NCBI RefSeq assembly: GCF_003576645.1
Contig: NC_044923.1
Span: 17,497,150-17,561,149, forward strand
Direction of reading: 5' to 3'
Source of the DNA: Ipomoea triloba
Taxonomy: Eukaryota > Streptophyta > Magnoliopsida > Solanales > Convolvulaceae
Length of the DNA: 64,000 bases
The notes beneath the pieces were generated by a model that was given only the letters and a program-made list of their open reading frames with translations, ran no database searches and was not told where the DNA came from. Of this stretch, positions 44,814 to 57,212 are shown piece after piece; position 1 is the stretch's first letter, and each line of letters opens with the position of its first letter. The position numbers were made by a program, and so were the translations under genes.

Positions 44814-47800
44814 ATGGCGGCCGGAGACGGCGACGAGTGGTCCCTAGCGTCAGACGGTACGCCGTCGTACCGGTACCAGTGGGACGTGTTCCTCAGCTTC
44901 AGAGGCGAGGACACGCGCCACGGCTTCACCGACCGCCTCTACAACGACCTAGTGCGGAACGGCGTACGGACATTCCGCGACGACGAGGAGCTGCGGCGCG
45001 GCGAGGAGATCGCGCCGGGCCTAATCGCAGCAATCCACGACTCGGCGGCCTCGATCGCCGTCATATCGGAGAACTACGCCTCCTCAAAATGGTGCCTGGA
45101 AGAGCTCGCAACGATTTTGGAATGCAAGCGGCTCATGCTTCCGGTGTTCTACGAAGTTGATCCCTCCGATGTACGGAGACAGAGCGGCGCGTTTGAGCGG
45201 GATTTCCGGAACCATCAGATAACGGTCGACGCCGGTAAGATTCTCCGGTGGAGGGAAGCCATGACGAAAGCCGGAAATACCTCCGGTTGGGATTCCAGAG
45301 TCTGGTATTTACCTTTTTAACCTTCTGTGTTTATTTGACTGTTACTAGTCAATTTGACCGTGCATGGACTTTGATAATCTTCTTTATTTATATATTTTCC
45401 TAATTTTTTAATTTTAGTTGGTTGAAAATTGAGGATTTGGTAAATATAATATTTACTCATGTCTTTTTCAGATTAGAAACCTTTTCTAAAAGGGCATCAA
45501 TGGCACTTTCTTTGATAACTATGAACTGATAGACACACATATAAACTGACAAAATTGTATAGAAAACAAAGAAATGTAGGAAATGATATAAGAGGGTATT
45601 TGTAATTGAAGCATACTTTTCTTCTCAACTAAAAGTTTCTAAACTGATAGTTGAATTATACATTTATGTTTATATATTATATGTTTAACATTTGTAAATA
45701 TTTTTTAAATATTTATAAATTTTAATCGTTTACTCCTAAATTCTTTTTTAAAAAGTATTTTTTAAATTAAAGAAACCATTTTGAAACTGAAGTTTTCATA
45801 AATTTGTGAGATGAAATATTTCTAAAACATGAAAACCCTAATTATTGAGAATTTTCGTATAACATAGGTTTAACTTCCTATGGAATGATCATTACTCTGC
45901 ATTATATTCAATTGTCACCCCCTATTCAAATACTATTATATTATACTCCATCGTTCCTATTTTATGAGTTTGGTTCGGTTAATGAGAATTGACTGGAGTT
46001 ATTTACAATTCAATTTCTTATAATATTAAATTTAATATTAGTGTATAAAATTTATATGTTTAGAAACTACATTGAAAATACTATTAAATACAAAAAAAAA
46101 AATCAAAATAAAAAATTATTAGAAAATACAAAATAAAATAAACAAAGAATAAATATATAATTGGTTTAACAAATCTCTTCAAAAAAAATTGGTTTAACAA
46201 ATAAATAGTAAATATGATAAGTAAAATGAGGCATAACGAGTATTATATTATATTATATTATATTATATTTTGAGAAATAATTGTTATTTGGATACGAAGA
46301 AAAATAGTACTCGAGTAAATTACANTTCAGAGGCGAGGACACGCGCCACGGCTTCACCGACCGCCTCTACAACGACCTAGTGCGGAACGGCGTACGGACA
46401 TTCCGCGACGACGAGGAGCTGCGGCGCGGCGAGGAGATCGCGCCGGGCCTAATCGCAGCAATCCACGACTCGGCGGCCTCGATCGCCGTCATATCGGAGA
46501 ACTACGCCTCCTCAAAATGGTGCCTGGAAGAGCTCGCAACGATTTTGGAATGCAAGCGGCTCATGCTTCCGGTGTTCTACGAAGTTGATCCCTCCGATGT
46601 ACGGAGACAGAGCGGCGCGTTTGAGCGGGATTTCCGGAACCATCAGATAACGGTCGACGCCGGTAAGATTCTCCGGTGGAGGGAAGCCATGACGAAAGCC
46701 GGAAATACCTCCGGTTGGGATTCCAGAGTCTGGTATTTACCTTTTTAACCTTCTGTGTTTATTTGACTGTTACTAGTCAATTTGACCGTGCATGGACTTT
46801 GATAATCTTCTTTATTTATATATTTTCCTAATTTTTTAATTTTAGTTGGTTGAAAATTGAGGATTTGGTAAATATAATATTTACTCATGTCTTTTTCAGA
46901 TTAGAAACCTTTTCTAAAAGGGCATCAATGGCACTTTCTTTGATAACTATGAACTGATAGACACACATATAAACTGACAAAATTGTATAGAAAACAAAGA
47001 AATGTAGGAAATGATATAAGAGGGTATTTGTAATTGAAGCATACTTTTCTTCTCAACTAAAAGTTTCTAAACTGATAGTTGAATTATACATTTATGTTTA
47101 TATATTATATGTTTAACATTTGTAAATATTTTTTAAATATTTATAAATTTTAATCGTTTACTCCTAAATTCTTTTTTAAAAAGTATTTTTTAAATTAAAG
47201 AAACCATTTTGAAACTGAAGTTTTCATAAATTTGTGAGATGAAATATTTCTAAAACATGAAAACCCTAATTATTGAGAATTTTCGTATAACATAGGTTTA
47301 ACTTCCTATGGAATGATCATTACTCTGCATTATATTCAATTGTCACCCCCTATTCAAATACTATTATATTATACTCCATCGTTCCTATTTTATGAGTTTG
47401 GTTCGGTTAATGAGAATTGACTGGAGTTATTTACAATTCAATTTCTTATAATATTAAATTTAATATTAGTGTATAAAATTTATATGTTTAGAAACTACAT
47501 TGAAAATACTATTAAATACAAAAAAAAAAATCAAAATAAAAAATTATTAGAAAATACAAAATAAAATAAACAAAGAATAAATATATAATTGGTTTAACAA
47601 ATCTCTTCAAAAAAAATTGGTTTAACAAATAAATAGTAAATATGATAAGTAAAATGAGGCATAACGAGTATTATATTATATTATATTATATTATATTTTG
47701 AGAAATAATTGTTATTTGGATACGAAGAAAAATAGTACTCGAGTAAATTACAAATATGTTAATATGACAGTAATATTTACTTTTAAAAGTATAAGAGAAT

Positions 47801-50800
47801 TGCAAGAATAAAATAGCCCAATAGAAACACAAATGCATTATCCTTCACCCTCAAGTGAAACAAATGCTTATATTAGTAGTATGGACTTTCTTGATCATGA
47901 TTTGTCTGTATATAATGAAGCAAGTTGAATATGTTTTTATATTAGTAGTATGGACTTTCTTGATCATGATGTATATGTATATAATGAAGGAAGTTGAATA
48001 TGCTTTTATATTAGTAGTATGGACTTTCTTGATCATGATGTGCATGTATATAATGAAGCAAGTTGAATATGTTTTTATATTAGTAGTATGGACTTTCTTT
48101 ATCATCATGATGTGCATGTATATAATGAAGCAAGTTGAATATGTTTTTATATTAGTAGTATGGACTTTCTTGATCATGATGGATTCCTAGAAGTTGTAAT
48201 TATTATATTTAATAATATAATGTGTTCTTAATCCGTTACACAATAATTTAAATATTAAATTTGAATTATTGTTATCATTATGAATATAATGATAGTGGGA
48301 GTTAAACAAAAAAGCTTCCAATTATTAATCTGACATTTAAGAGAATTGAAGAAATGATGTATAATGATAGGTGTAAATATTGTCTTCCATGTAACAGGGT
48401 CAATATTACTCAAAAAAAAAGGAAAAAATTGTCTTCCATCTTACTAATATACAATTTTGTGTGTATTCTTTGCACTTGACTAAGTAGCTGCAGTACTTAC
48501 GAGAGGACGGTTTCTAATACAAAAATCTCAAGTTACATCTTTAGTGAACCTTTTAGAAAAGCATCCTTAAAAGTTTGATATTCTTCTTATATCTCAAAAA
48601 TTCTAATTTGTTACCATTGTTGCTTGCGAAGGAAGTCCATGAAATTTGTGACCAAGCATTCTCTTTGTTTTCTGGTTCTCAAGTTCCACTTTTGCAAGAC
48701 CATATTGTTCTTCTTTCCTAACAATAATTATGGACCGAGTCAACAATTTAAGTGTAACTAATGAACTAAAATTGCAATTTCCTCTTAAATTTATTTCAGT
48801 GTTTGAGCCAATTGTGATCATATTTTATTGCAGGGATGAGCCTACGTTAATCCAGTCTCTAGTGAAGAAGGTTTTGAGTAAGCTAAACAATACACCTTTA
48901 GGCGTAGCAAAATATCAAGTTGGACTGAATTCTCGTGTGGATGAGCTATTGAGGAAGTTGGATGTTAAAGGCAATGGTGTTCGAGTGCTAGGGTTACATG
49001 GAATGGGAGGGATCGGAAAGACCACTCTCGCCAAAGCTTTGTTTAATAAGCTCGTCATCCATTTCAAGAAACGCAGCTTTATTTCAAATGTTAGAGGAAT
49101 TTCTGATCAGTCTAATGGTCTAACAATTCTTCAAAGCAAATTGATCGGAGATCTTAATTCGGGCGCTTTGTCGAGCATAACTGAAATTGCTGAAGGTATT
49201 CGTTTGATCAAGAAGTCTATTGAGAGTGTGCCGGTTGTTGTGTTCTTAGATGATGTGGATAACATAGGGCAACTTCAAGTGCTTGCTGGACGGAAAGATT
49301 GGTTTTATGAAGGGAGCAGAATCATCATCACCACTAGAGATTTGCAGGTTTTGAATGGAAATGTTGATGAAATTGTTGAGGTAAAGGAGCTTTCTCCCTT
49401 AGAATCACTACAGCTCTTTAGTTACCATGCTTTTGGAAGAGAGGAGCCTAGTAAAAATTTTAAGGATATTTCTGAGAAAATTGTTTCACTCACCAAGGGT
49501 CTTCCTCTTGCTCTGGAAGTCTTTGGCTCTTTTCTGTTCTACAAGAAAAGGTTAAGGGATTGGGAGGATGCATTGCAAAAGCTAAGGCAAATTCGTCCTG
49601 GGGAGATTCAAGATGTGCTAGAAATAAGTTTCAATGCTCTAGATGAACAGGAAAAGTGCATATTTCTTGACTTGTCTTGTCTCTTTGTTGACAAGAACTT
49701 TAAGAGGGAAGATGCAATTGACATATTTAATGGTTGTGGCTTTAGTGCTGAAACAGCAATAACAGATCTCACGGCTAAATCTCTTGTTAAGATCATTGAT
49801 GGAAATGTTTTATGGATGCATGATCAACTCAGAGATATGGGGAGACAAATTGTTCGACGCGAAAGCTACAGAGATCCAAGTGAGCACAGTAGGCTCTGGG
49901 ATTATCATGAAATCATGAATATATTGAAGAATCTAAAGGTACAATGGAGGAGTCTACTTGTTGACTCAAGAGTGTGGCAGTAAATTCAAATTTATTACTG
50001 TGTATTTGCAGGTTATGTTGCTATGGAAATCTTGTCAACTTTACACCTTCAAAATTCCCAATATCCTCATTCATATAATATTTTGCCTGGAGGAGGAGGA
50101 TGATGCCAAATATCTACTTCCAAATGAAATATTTTAATCGTGCATTTTGTCCTTATTCCTATAGAGTATTTAATAACCCTTTTAAAATTGTGTTGAGACT
50201 CTGTTTTAAACTTTGATATTTACTTCCATTATTTGCTTAATTTTCTTCACCAAATCTAGGGCACAAAAAGGATTGAGGGTATTGCCATTGACTTTGAAAA
50301 GAAGGACAATCTAGCTTCTCAGAAAGTACAACAGATCAACTTGCAGAAAAGATGGAGATGGGCATATGCAATTGCATACTTGAAGCAAGCATATAACAGG
50401 TGTTTTGGGCATGCTGCAGGGGAAGAAGATGGAATACTCAACACCAGAGCTTTTAAAGCTATGGTCAATCTAAGACTTCTTCGGATCAATTATGTTGAAT
50501 TGCTTGGTAATTTCAAGTTTTTTCCTGCTGAAATGAAGTGGCTGCAGTGGAAAGGTTGCCCTTTACAATGTATTCCTTCCGAGTTTTGGCCTCGTGATAT
50601 TGCTGTTCTTGATCTGTCTGGTAGCAAGATTACACAGCTATGGAACAATAAGGGATTGGATATCTTCCGCTATAAGGTGAGTATCAATATTGATCAATCT
50701 TTTCTCAGTTTTATAGGAAATCTCCAATTTGATTTTGGACCATCTGTAAAAGACCTTTGCATATTAAGTTTTCCTAAGTGGCCAGTGTCCTTAATTACCG

Positions 50801-53604
50801 CAAAAAAAGACTTTGGTGTAGAATTGAGACTCACAGTTTTCTTAGTGCACTCAGTAGCGTCACAATTTAATCTACCCTTTAGAAATCAAAGTCTTCTAAC
50901 TTTTCTCTTCTCATATCAGTAATAGAGTTTGATCAACTTTCAGTATTGAACCGTGGCTAATTGTAGTTTTCTATGTGCTCTGGCAACCAAATAGATTACT
51001 AATTCTTAAGCACTGTCAGTGCTGATTCATATGTTATCTCACCACTTTTAGCATCTAATGCCTTCTATTGATGGAAATTTATGAAGTCCTTATTTGAACC
51101 TTAGTAATTTGATTGTTAACTCATTAGTGAAATTTTATGTAGATGGCAGAGAAGCTACATGTTTTGAACCTCAGTAATTGTTACTCTCTTGAGGAACTCC
51201 CTGACTTAACTGGCATTCCCTTGGAGAAACTGAATCTTGAAAATTGCAAAAAACTGGTTAAGGTTCATCCCTCAATTGGAAACTTGAGCACATTGGTCTA
51301 TCTGAACCTTAAAGGTTGTGAGAATCTTATGTTGTTTCCAAATGATGTCTCTGGCTTGAAACATCTTGAAAAACTTATCCTCTCTGATTGTAAAAGTCTA
51401 AGTGAATTACCGGAGGACTTGAATGGGCTGAAATCCTTGAAAGAGTTACTTGTAAATAGGACATTGATAGGTACACTTCCCAAGTCTATTTTTCGCTTAA
51501 AAAGCTTGGAAAATTTCAACTTAGATGACTGCAGCCGATTGAGGGTGCTGCCTGAATCCATAGGGAATCTGAGTTCTCTTAGGCAGCTTTCCTTAAATGG
51601 ATCGGCTTTACAGGAAATGCCTGAATCTGTCGGAATGCTGATAAACCTAGAGACACTGAATTTGAGATTTTGCAGATCATTGGCTTCTATTCCCAATTCC
51701 ATTGGCGATCTGAAATCTTTACTTGGACTGTACCTTGATAACACCTCAATCAATAGATTGCCAGAATCTGTAGGGTCCTTAAATCATTTGAAGCACCTTA
51801 CGGTCAGCTATTGTAAGAATCTGACGATTGAATTGCCAAATTCTATAGGCAGATTGTCATCGCTAATTTGGCTCTCTACGGATGAAACTTCAATATGTGA
51901 AGTACCTGATCAAGTGGGATATTTGAAGAACCTTGAAAGGCTTGAGATGAAGAATTGCAATTCTATCAAATCATTACCAGACTCAATAGGGAATCTTTTG
52001 AGTCTAACCAGTTTGGCCCTAGATAACACCTCCATAAAGGAGTTGCCAGAGACAATAGGCTTTTTGGAAAGGCTTGAGACACTAAAACTGAATAACTGTT
52101 CAAATCTCCAGAGGTTGCCATCTTCAATTGGGAATCTGAAAAATTTGTGTTACTTCTATATGGAAAACACTGCAGTCACCGAATTGCCCGATGAAATTGG
52201 GATGCTCTCAAGCTTAAAACTTTTGAGAATGAAGAAGAATCCGCGGCCCTCTCAGGACGACGGAACGAGAAATGTCACTCTTCCAGAATCATTTTCAAAT
52301 CTCTCATCATTGGAAGAATTGGATGCTAGTGCCTGGAAAATTTCTGGTAAAATTTCTGATCACTTTGAGAAAATGTCCTCATTGGATACTCTTAACCTTG
52401 GCCACAACAATTTTTGGAGCCTCCCTTGTAGCATGAAGGGGCTCACTGTTCTCAAGAAATTGTTTTTACCTGATTGCAAAGAGCTCAAGTCTCTCCCTCC
52501 ACTCCCTTCAAGTTTGACAGACTTGAATGTTGCAAACTGTTCTTCACTGGAACACATATCTGATCTATCAAATCTGGAGAGTTTGCGAGAGCTTCGACTT
52601 TCTAATTGCAAAAAGATAACAGATATTCCTGGTCTAGAAAGCTTGAAATCATTGAGATGGTTGTACACTGGTGGCTGTAATGCATGTTTGCCATCCCTGA
52701 AGCGAAGGATTTCGAAGGTGCTACTTCCCTCTCCCTCTCCCTCTCTGCAATCCCATGCTTATGCTTAGGCCAGTACTTGAGCTCCTTTGTTATCATATCT
52801 TACTATAGGCTTGTGATACATACCGAGGAAGACTTATTTTATTACTATTTTACATAGTTTAGAAACTACCAAATAATTAATCATTCTTAGTTTAGGAATC
52901 TTTGTGATCAGCCTATAAAAGGGAGTGTTAAGGTAGAAATTCAATCCCAGAAAGGGTCTAAGGGAGTTTTGGGTCTCAAGCAAACCCAGTGTTTTATTTT
53001 TTTAATTTTCCAACTATTATTCTTTCTTCCTTTTGCCTTATGTTTTCTTGCCCATGACGGGAGCACATAAGAGCTTGTGTTTGGATGGCAGGACACACTA
53101 AGACATATGCGCTATTTATGTGTTCCGGGGAGTGAGATTCCAGAATGGCTTGTTCAAGAACTGCCAAGTTTTTCCCCCCGGAAAAACTGTGACCTCAAGG
53201 GTGTGATCATTGCCGTTGTTGTCTCCCTCGACCAAGAAGTACAGGATAGCTTCAGAGATAAAGTCCCCGCCATTGTGGACATCCAAGCGAAGATAATCAG
53301 ACAGGGCAATCCCATCCTCACTACCACACTCTACTTAATGGGGGTTCCCGACACCAACGATGACCAGCTCTACTTGTGTAGATTTCATGAGACTAACAAC
53401 CTTGTGTTCATGTTGCAAGAGGGGGACAAGTTGCAGGTGGCAATGCGAGAGCCGCCGCGTTTCAGTGGGCTGCAACTGAAGAAGCACGGGATGTGCTTGG
53501 TTTACGAGTACGAGGATGATCTCGATGAGAGGGATGAAGAATTGTTTGATGAATCTCACCAATCTTTGTCAAAGAAACTGGCAAACTTCTTCAATGCTCT
53601 GTGA
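44814..53604 (+). CDS. TIR-NB-LRR immune receptor with C-terminal C-JID domain
   Basis: An intracellular receptor that senses pathogen effectors and signals through TIR NADase activity. Exons: 44814-45304, 48834-49938, 50260-50676, 51143-52717 and 53092-53604, all GT-AG with matching phases, 4101 bases, 1366 residues. The TIR domain (about 22-162) keeps DVFLSFRGEDTR and the catalytic glutamate near 97 in SSKWCLEEL. The NB-ARC has the P-loop GMGGIGKTT (about 220-228), LDDVD, GSRIIITTRD, GLPLAL and an intact MHD (WMHDQLRDMG). Exon 3 links to the LRRs; exon 4 encodes about 20 leucine-rich repeats of the LPESIGNLSSL kind. Exon 5 starts the jelly-roll C-JID with CVPGSEIPEWL. All key motifs are intact. 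Intron 1 contains a suspicious 1427-bp duplication that repeats most of the TIR exon, plus a 69-bp tandem repeat. Confidence 0.93.
46326..47752 (+). repeat. Second copy of the TIR exon region (possible assembly duplicate)
   Basis: It appears identical over 1427 bp to 44898-46324, with a single N (46325) exactly at the join. It carries a TIR segment lacking the first 28 codons and the VFLS start (open frame from 46380 to 46748), so it cannot code a complete domain. Lack of any divergence plus the N suggest two overlapping contig ends placed side by side rather than a true partial gene duplication. Confidence 0.9.
47872..48185. repeat. 69-bp tandem repeat in TNL intron 1
   Basis: ATTAGTAGTATGGACTTTCTTGATCATGATG recurs at 47872, 47941, 48010, 48079 and 48151 (the last interval is 72). 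The period is a multiple of three, so open frames persist on both strands; they have no start context or domain and lie inside the intron. Confidence 0.9.
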
Positions 53605-53812
53605 TCAATTTGTTGCTGGCTTGCTATAGGATACTTCATCTGGACAAATGTTCATCATTGTTGTAACTTGTATGTCATGTATATATCACACTTCAACTGA
53701 GACTCATCTTGAATCTTGATGATATGCAATTACCATCTTTTGAAGAAATTTTGATGAGCATGAATAAATAATTACTACATTGAGCATCCTATTGAATGGT
53801 GCTCCATTTGAG

Positions 53813-55105
53813 ATCTACTATAGAGCCAAAGAAAGTTAGGTCTATAATGGGTAGAAAAAATTACGGTCAAATTATTAACTGAAATGAGTTATTGTGGTTA
53901 TGCAATAAGATTATGATATAGGAGCTATGGACTTTTCCTTTAGGTGTTCTGCTTGGGGTTCATTTGGTTTAACCATTATTGTTGAATGAGTTATTGTGGT
54001 CTGTGGATAAAGAAATCCCTAGTTTAAGAAAAAAGATTAAATAAATTAATAAAAATTTGAAAATTTAAAATATTATGTATTCCAAAGATATTAAAAGGTA
54101 GTTTCTCGCTTCAATTTGCTGGGTAATGGGTTATTTGAGTACTTTCATTGTCAACAAATCTCCCAAGTAGTTAATATGATTGATTTTTAACTATTTTTTT
54201 TTAATTTTTATCATGGTATTAAAGAAATACATATGTATCATTTTTTGGTGTAACTACTAATTTATTTAATTCAATAAGAGTAAAATAGAGTGATTCTGCT
54301 TCAATTTGTTGGGTTATTATTTGAGTACTCTCTTTGTCAACCAATCCCCAAGTAGTTAATATAATTAGCTTCAAATTATTTTAAATTTTTTTTTTCATAG
54401 TATTAATAAAATACTTGGTAAATAAATATATAACATTATTTTGTACTATAACTTTGATATTTAATTACAAGATATTGTAAAAATAAGATAATGGACAATG
54501 TAATGAATATCAATTGATAAATTTGAATGTAAAGAATCTTTGCATGAGAGAAAATAAAGACAATATAACTAATGAAATTATTTCTCTTATTTAATTTAAT
54601 TTTTTGATAATGAATAATTTTTTCAAATAAAGGTATTGTAGACACATAATTCTAAATTAAAGAAATACATATGTATCATTTTTTGTTGTAGCTACTAATT
54701 TATATAATTTAATAAGAGTAAAATAGAGTGAGAAACTACATTATGGGTAACCCCCTTCCAAATGAAATAAATAAAAAAAAATAGAGTGAGAAACTTAATT
54801 ATGTCAAATTTGATTGAGATGAGGTTCGAACCTAAGACCTTTCTTATAGAAATTAATGGATAAGTTAAAAGTTAACGGAATATTAACGGAGAAGAGAATA
54901 TTTAACGGAAAACTTAACGGATAATCATAAAAGTAAGGTTAAATTAGGTAATCTCTATTAATAATACTAATCTGAATTATCTTAACCATCTATTTGATTA
55001 AATAATTCATCTGGACCATCCATTTGATTAAATAATTTGACCGTCATTTTTTCTACCCATTTTAGGCTTAACTCTCTTTGGCTCTTATATTAGTATAGTA
55101 GATAT
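53813..55105. mobile_element. Element with ~60-bp inverted Helitron-5'-like ends
   Basis: The left end ATCTACTATAGAGCCAAAG, continuing to AATGGGTAGAAAAAATTACGG, is found inverted at 55105-55030. TCTACTAT with a following AAGAGCC-type stretch is the usual look of a plant Helitron 5' end, here present at both sides facing inward. Inside lies block X (53918-54388) and AT-rich non-coding sequence. The right end abuts a Copia LTR fragment. The class is uncertain. Confidence 0.55.
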
Positions 55106-55106
55106 T

Positions 55107-55237
55107 TCCTTATGGACTTTAGTTACCTTATATATTTGTATAGGACTCTTTGTACATGGGATTACTCCCTTAAATATGTTTCTGTAATTCTTACGTATCA
55201 TTGAATATACGAACACACAGTTTCTCAAATCTTCATC
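55107..55237 (+). repeat. Copia LTR fragment
   Basis: ATATTTCCTTATGGACTTTAG to CTCAAATCTTCAT matches 38440-38559 nearly base for base. No primer site or coding region follows. Confidence 0.75.
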
Positions 55238-55568
55238 AAACTAACCCGATTACGATAGAGCTTGAACTTGAATACTTAACATAAAGAGTGAATACTTAAA
55301 AGTTTAACCTAATATGATATTGGATGAATTGGGTTATGAATGCTAGTTTACAATCCAAATTCAACCCATCATTATCCCTCTTGCCTGGAACATTCCATCC
55401 TTAAGTCTCCATAGACCATAGTTTATTGATTTGAAAAAAAAAAAACCTTTAAAATAACCTAATCATACATTCGTCACCTGGGAACGAAAACGCAGGAAAA
55501 AGTCATAGGGTTATACTAATAAATAAAATTGCGTACGCTAATTAAATTAGATTCTTTATTAGTTAATT

Positions 55569-56356
55569 CTTTTTTTTTAAATAAAAAAGCTCATTCATTA
55601 AGCTGAAGCAATTACAAATAGAATCGTATACCATTCCTTACAGTCAGACATAGAAACAACTTCTTTAGCAATGCTACAAAGAACTTGATTCGCAGACTGT
55701 TTTACAAATTTGAAACTGAATTCGTTGGATGAACTTAAAGCTTCTTTAACATTATTGAAGAATTGATCAAACGTAGTCAAGATTAACTTTGGTTGAAAAG
55801 TCTTACACACTACTTGAGTATATATTTTCCATATGTCGTTCATTGACAATATATCCATCGAGCTAAGCTGCATATGCTCTTTTTCATTGTCATCTTTGTC
55901 ACCTAAGATGAAGTTCACATACGTCATGCATGACCAACTTATATGGTTCACACTTATGAAAAAAAGAACTCGCCAAAAGAAACGAGAGGAAAACAAACTC
56001 GTCACACAAACGAGAGAAAGATACAGAAAAAACAGAACACAAAAGAAAAGAGAAACAGTAGTACACCACCTCTTAAACTTTATTTTGTGGATCCACTAGA
56101 ATCAAATCACCTCTTTATCCAGATTTGGTAAAATCCATGAACTTTAGATCTTTGGAACTATTGCAACATCCTTGAAAGGTTGATGACTAATTCGGCAGTG
56201 GAATTTATTATGAAACTAAAAAAAAAACAAGAAATAAAAGAAAATAGGAGACCGATGGTCAAGAAACGAAGCTTCGGCCAGAGGCCGACAACCACTAGAT
56301 GAAGAATCAAGGTTTCGTGCAGTGAGGCAGATAGAGAGGTTTTGAGAGAATTAGGG
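55569..56356 (-). mobile_element. 788-bp LINE-derived retroelement with 17-bp target duplication
   Basis: The flanks TTCTTTATTAGTTAATT at 55552-55568 and 56357-56373 are identical. The left edge on the plus strand is a T run, so the element points leftward with a poly(A)-type 3' end. The minus-strand frame 56005-55598 ends with SFKFVKQSANQVLCSIAKEV and SMSDCKEW, a LINE RNase H tail. Upstream is leader-like sequence (AACCCTAATTCTCTC start) not found in the LINE. It may be a non-autonomous LINE derivative or a chimeric retrotransposed transcript. Confidence 0.8.
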
Positions 56357-56410
56357 TTCTTTATTAGTTAATTAATTCTAATAGCATGGTGGATTATTTG
56401 TTTACTCAAT

Positions 56411-56635
56411 CCGCCTCTTTTTTTTTTTTTTAATAGAAGAGATCAATCTCTCCGGGCACTTGGCACACCGATCACATCTCTCTAGACGCGCAGAGTAATA
56501 TATCCACGAGGGCAAGAGAATAATATCAAGAGGCCCAAATCATTGCCACAGTTCCTAAGAAGCCAATTAGGCAATTAGCAACCTGGTTTTGTTCTCAAAG
56601 AACATGAAAATCCACCACATTCCATCTCTTAATCT
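56411..56635 (-). pseudogene. LINE RNase H tail fragment with poly(A)
   Basis: From 56635 on the minus strand the sequence reads FHVL-EQNQVANCLIGFLG-like residues of a LINE RNase H end in a broken frame, finishing in an A tail (T run 56420-56433). It is inserted into local repeat copy 4. Confidence 0.55.
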
Positions 56636-56699
56636 GCCCCTTCTTATGTACGATATTTTGAACGAATCTTAATATATTTTGAATTTGTTTAGACTAAAA

Positions 56700-57173
56700 A
56701 AATGCTATATATTTGCTAGAATTATAGTGTTAAAGGGCCATATTACTAGAGTTGATCATATAGTTGAATTGATAACCACAAGAATATTATAATATGTTCA
56801 GCTCTCAGTAGGAGTCACATATTGGTCTTCTTGACCTGAGTCTTTGTAGGTAATTATACATGGATAAAATTTACTTTATGCCCATTCTAAAATAGTGATT
56901 GTGAGTTTTCTTGTCTGTAATGTATTTCAAGTTATCCCAACTCACATTTTATTCATTATGACAATTTTTTTTAATCCTCAAATTTCAAGTTATACATACA
57001 CACACACAACACATATTTGTTCTTTCCCTTGTGTGTAAGACTCAGCTGTGACTTCTTCAATTCTTCCTCCTAATATTGAGCTCGAATCGACCTGACTTGA
57101 GTCCGAGCTATTCAACTCTGCTCAAAGCCTCAAATACATACTCTCACTAATTTCTTTTTTTATTTTTTTATTT

Positions 57174-57211
<38 letters not shown>
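56700..57211. repeat. AT-rich spacer ending in (AAT)n
   Basis: No gene was recognised. An AAT triplet run at about 57177-57211 is the insertion site of the Helitron that follows. Confidence 0.7.

Positions 57212-57212
<1 letters not shown>

Larger units (their letters stand above)
55255..56700. repeat. Local repeat unit, copy 4 (with two insertions)
   Basis: CTTGCCTGGAACATTCCATCC and AAATAACCTAATCATACATTCGTC match 29730 and 36770; GTACGATATTTTGAACGAATC near 56648 matches 36948. It is broken by the retroelement at 55569-56356 and a LINE tail at 56411-56635. This copy shows the unoccupied form of the LINE site of copy 2. Confidence 0.7.

Noticed and set aside
46380..46748. A second TIR-domain gene of about 122 residues
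   Set aside because: It lies in an apparently identical 1427-bp copy of the TNL first-exon region that begins right after an N, starts mid-exon, and lacks the domain's N-terminus. It is better explained as an assembly duplicate.
47851..48190. Overlapping 108- and 111-codon genes on opposite strands
   Set aside because: Both frames are by-products of a 69-bp tandem repeat inside the TNL intron.
51298..51753. Minus-strand open frame of 151 codons
   Set aside because: Antisense to the TNL leucine-rich repeats; its periodicity is a reflection of the LRR codons.
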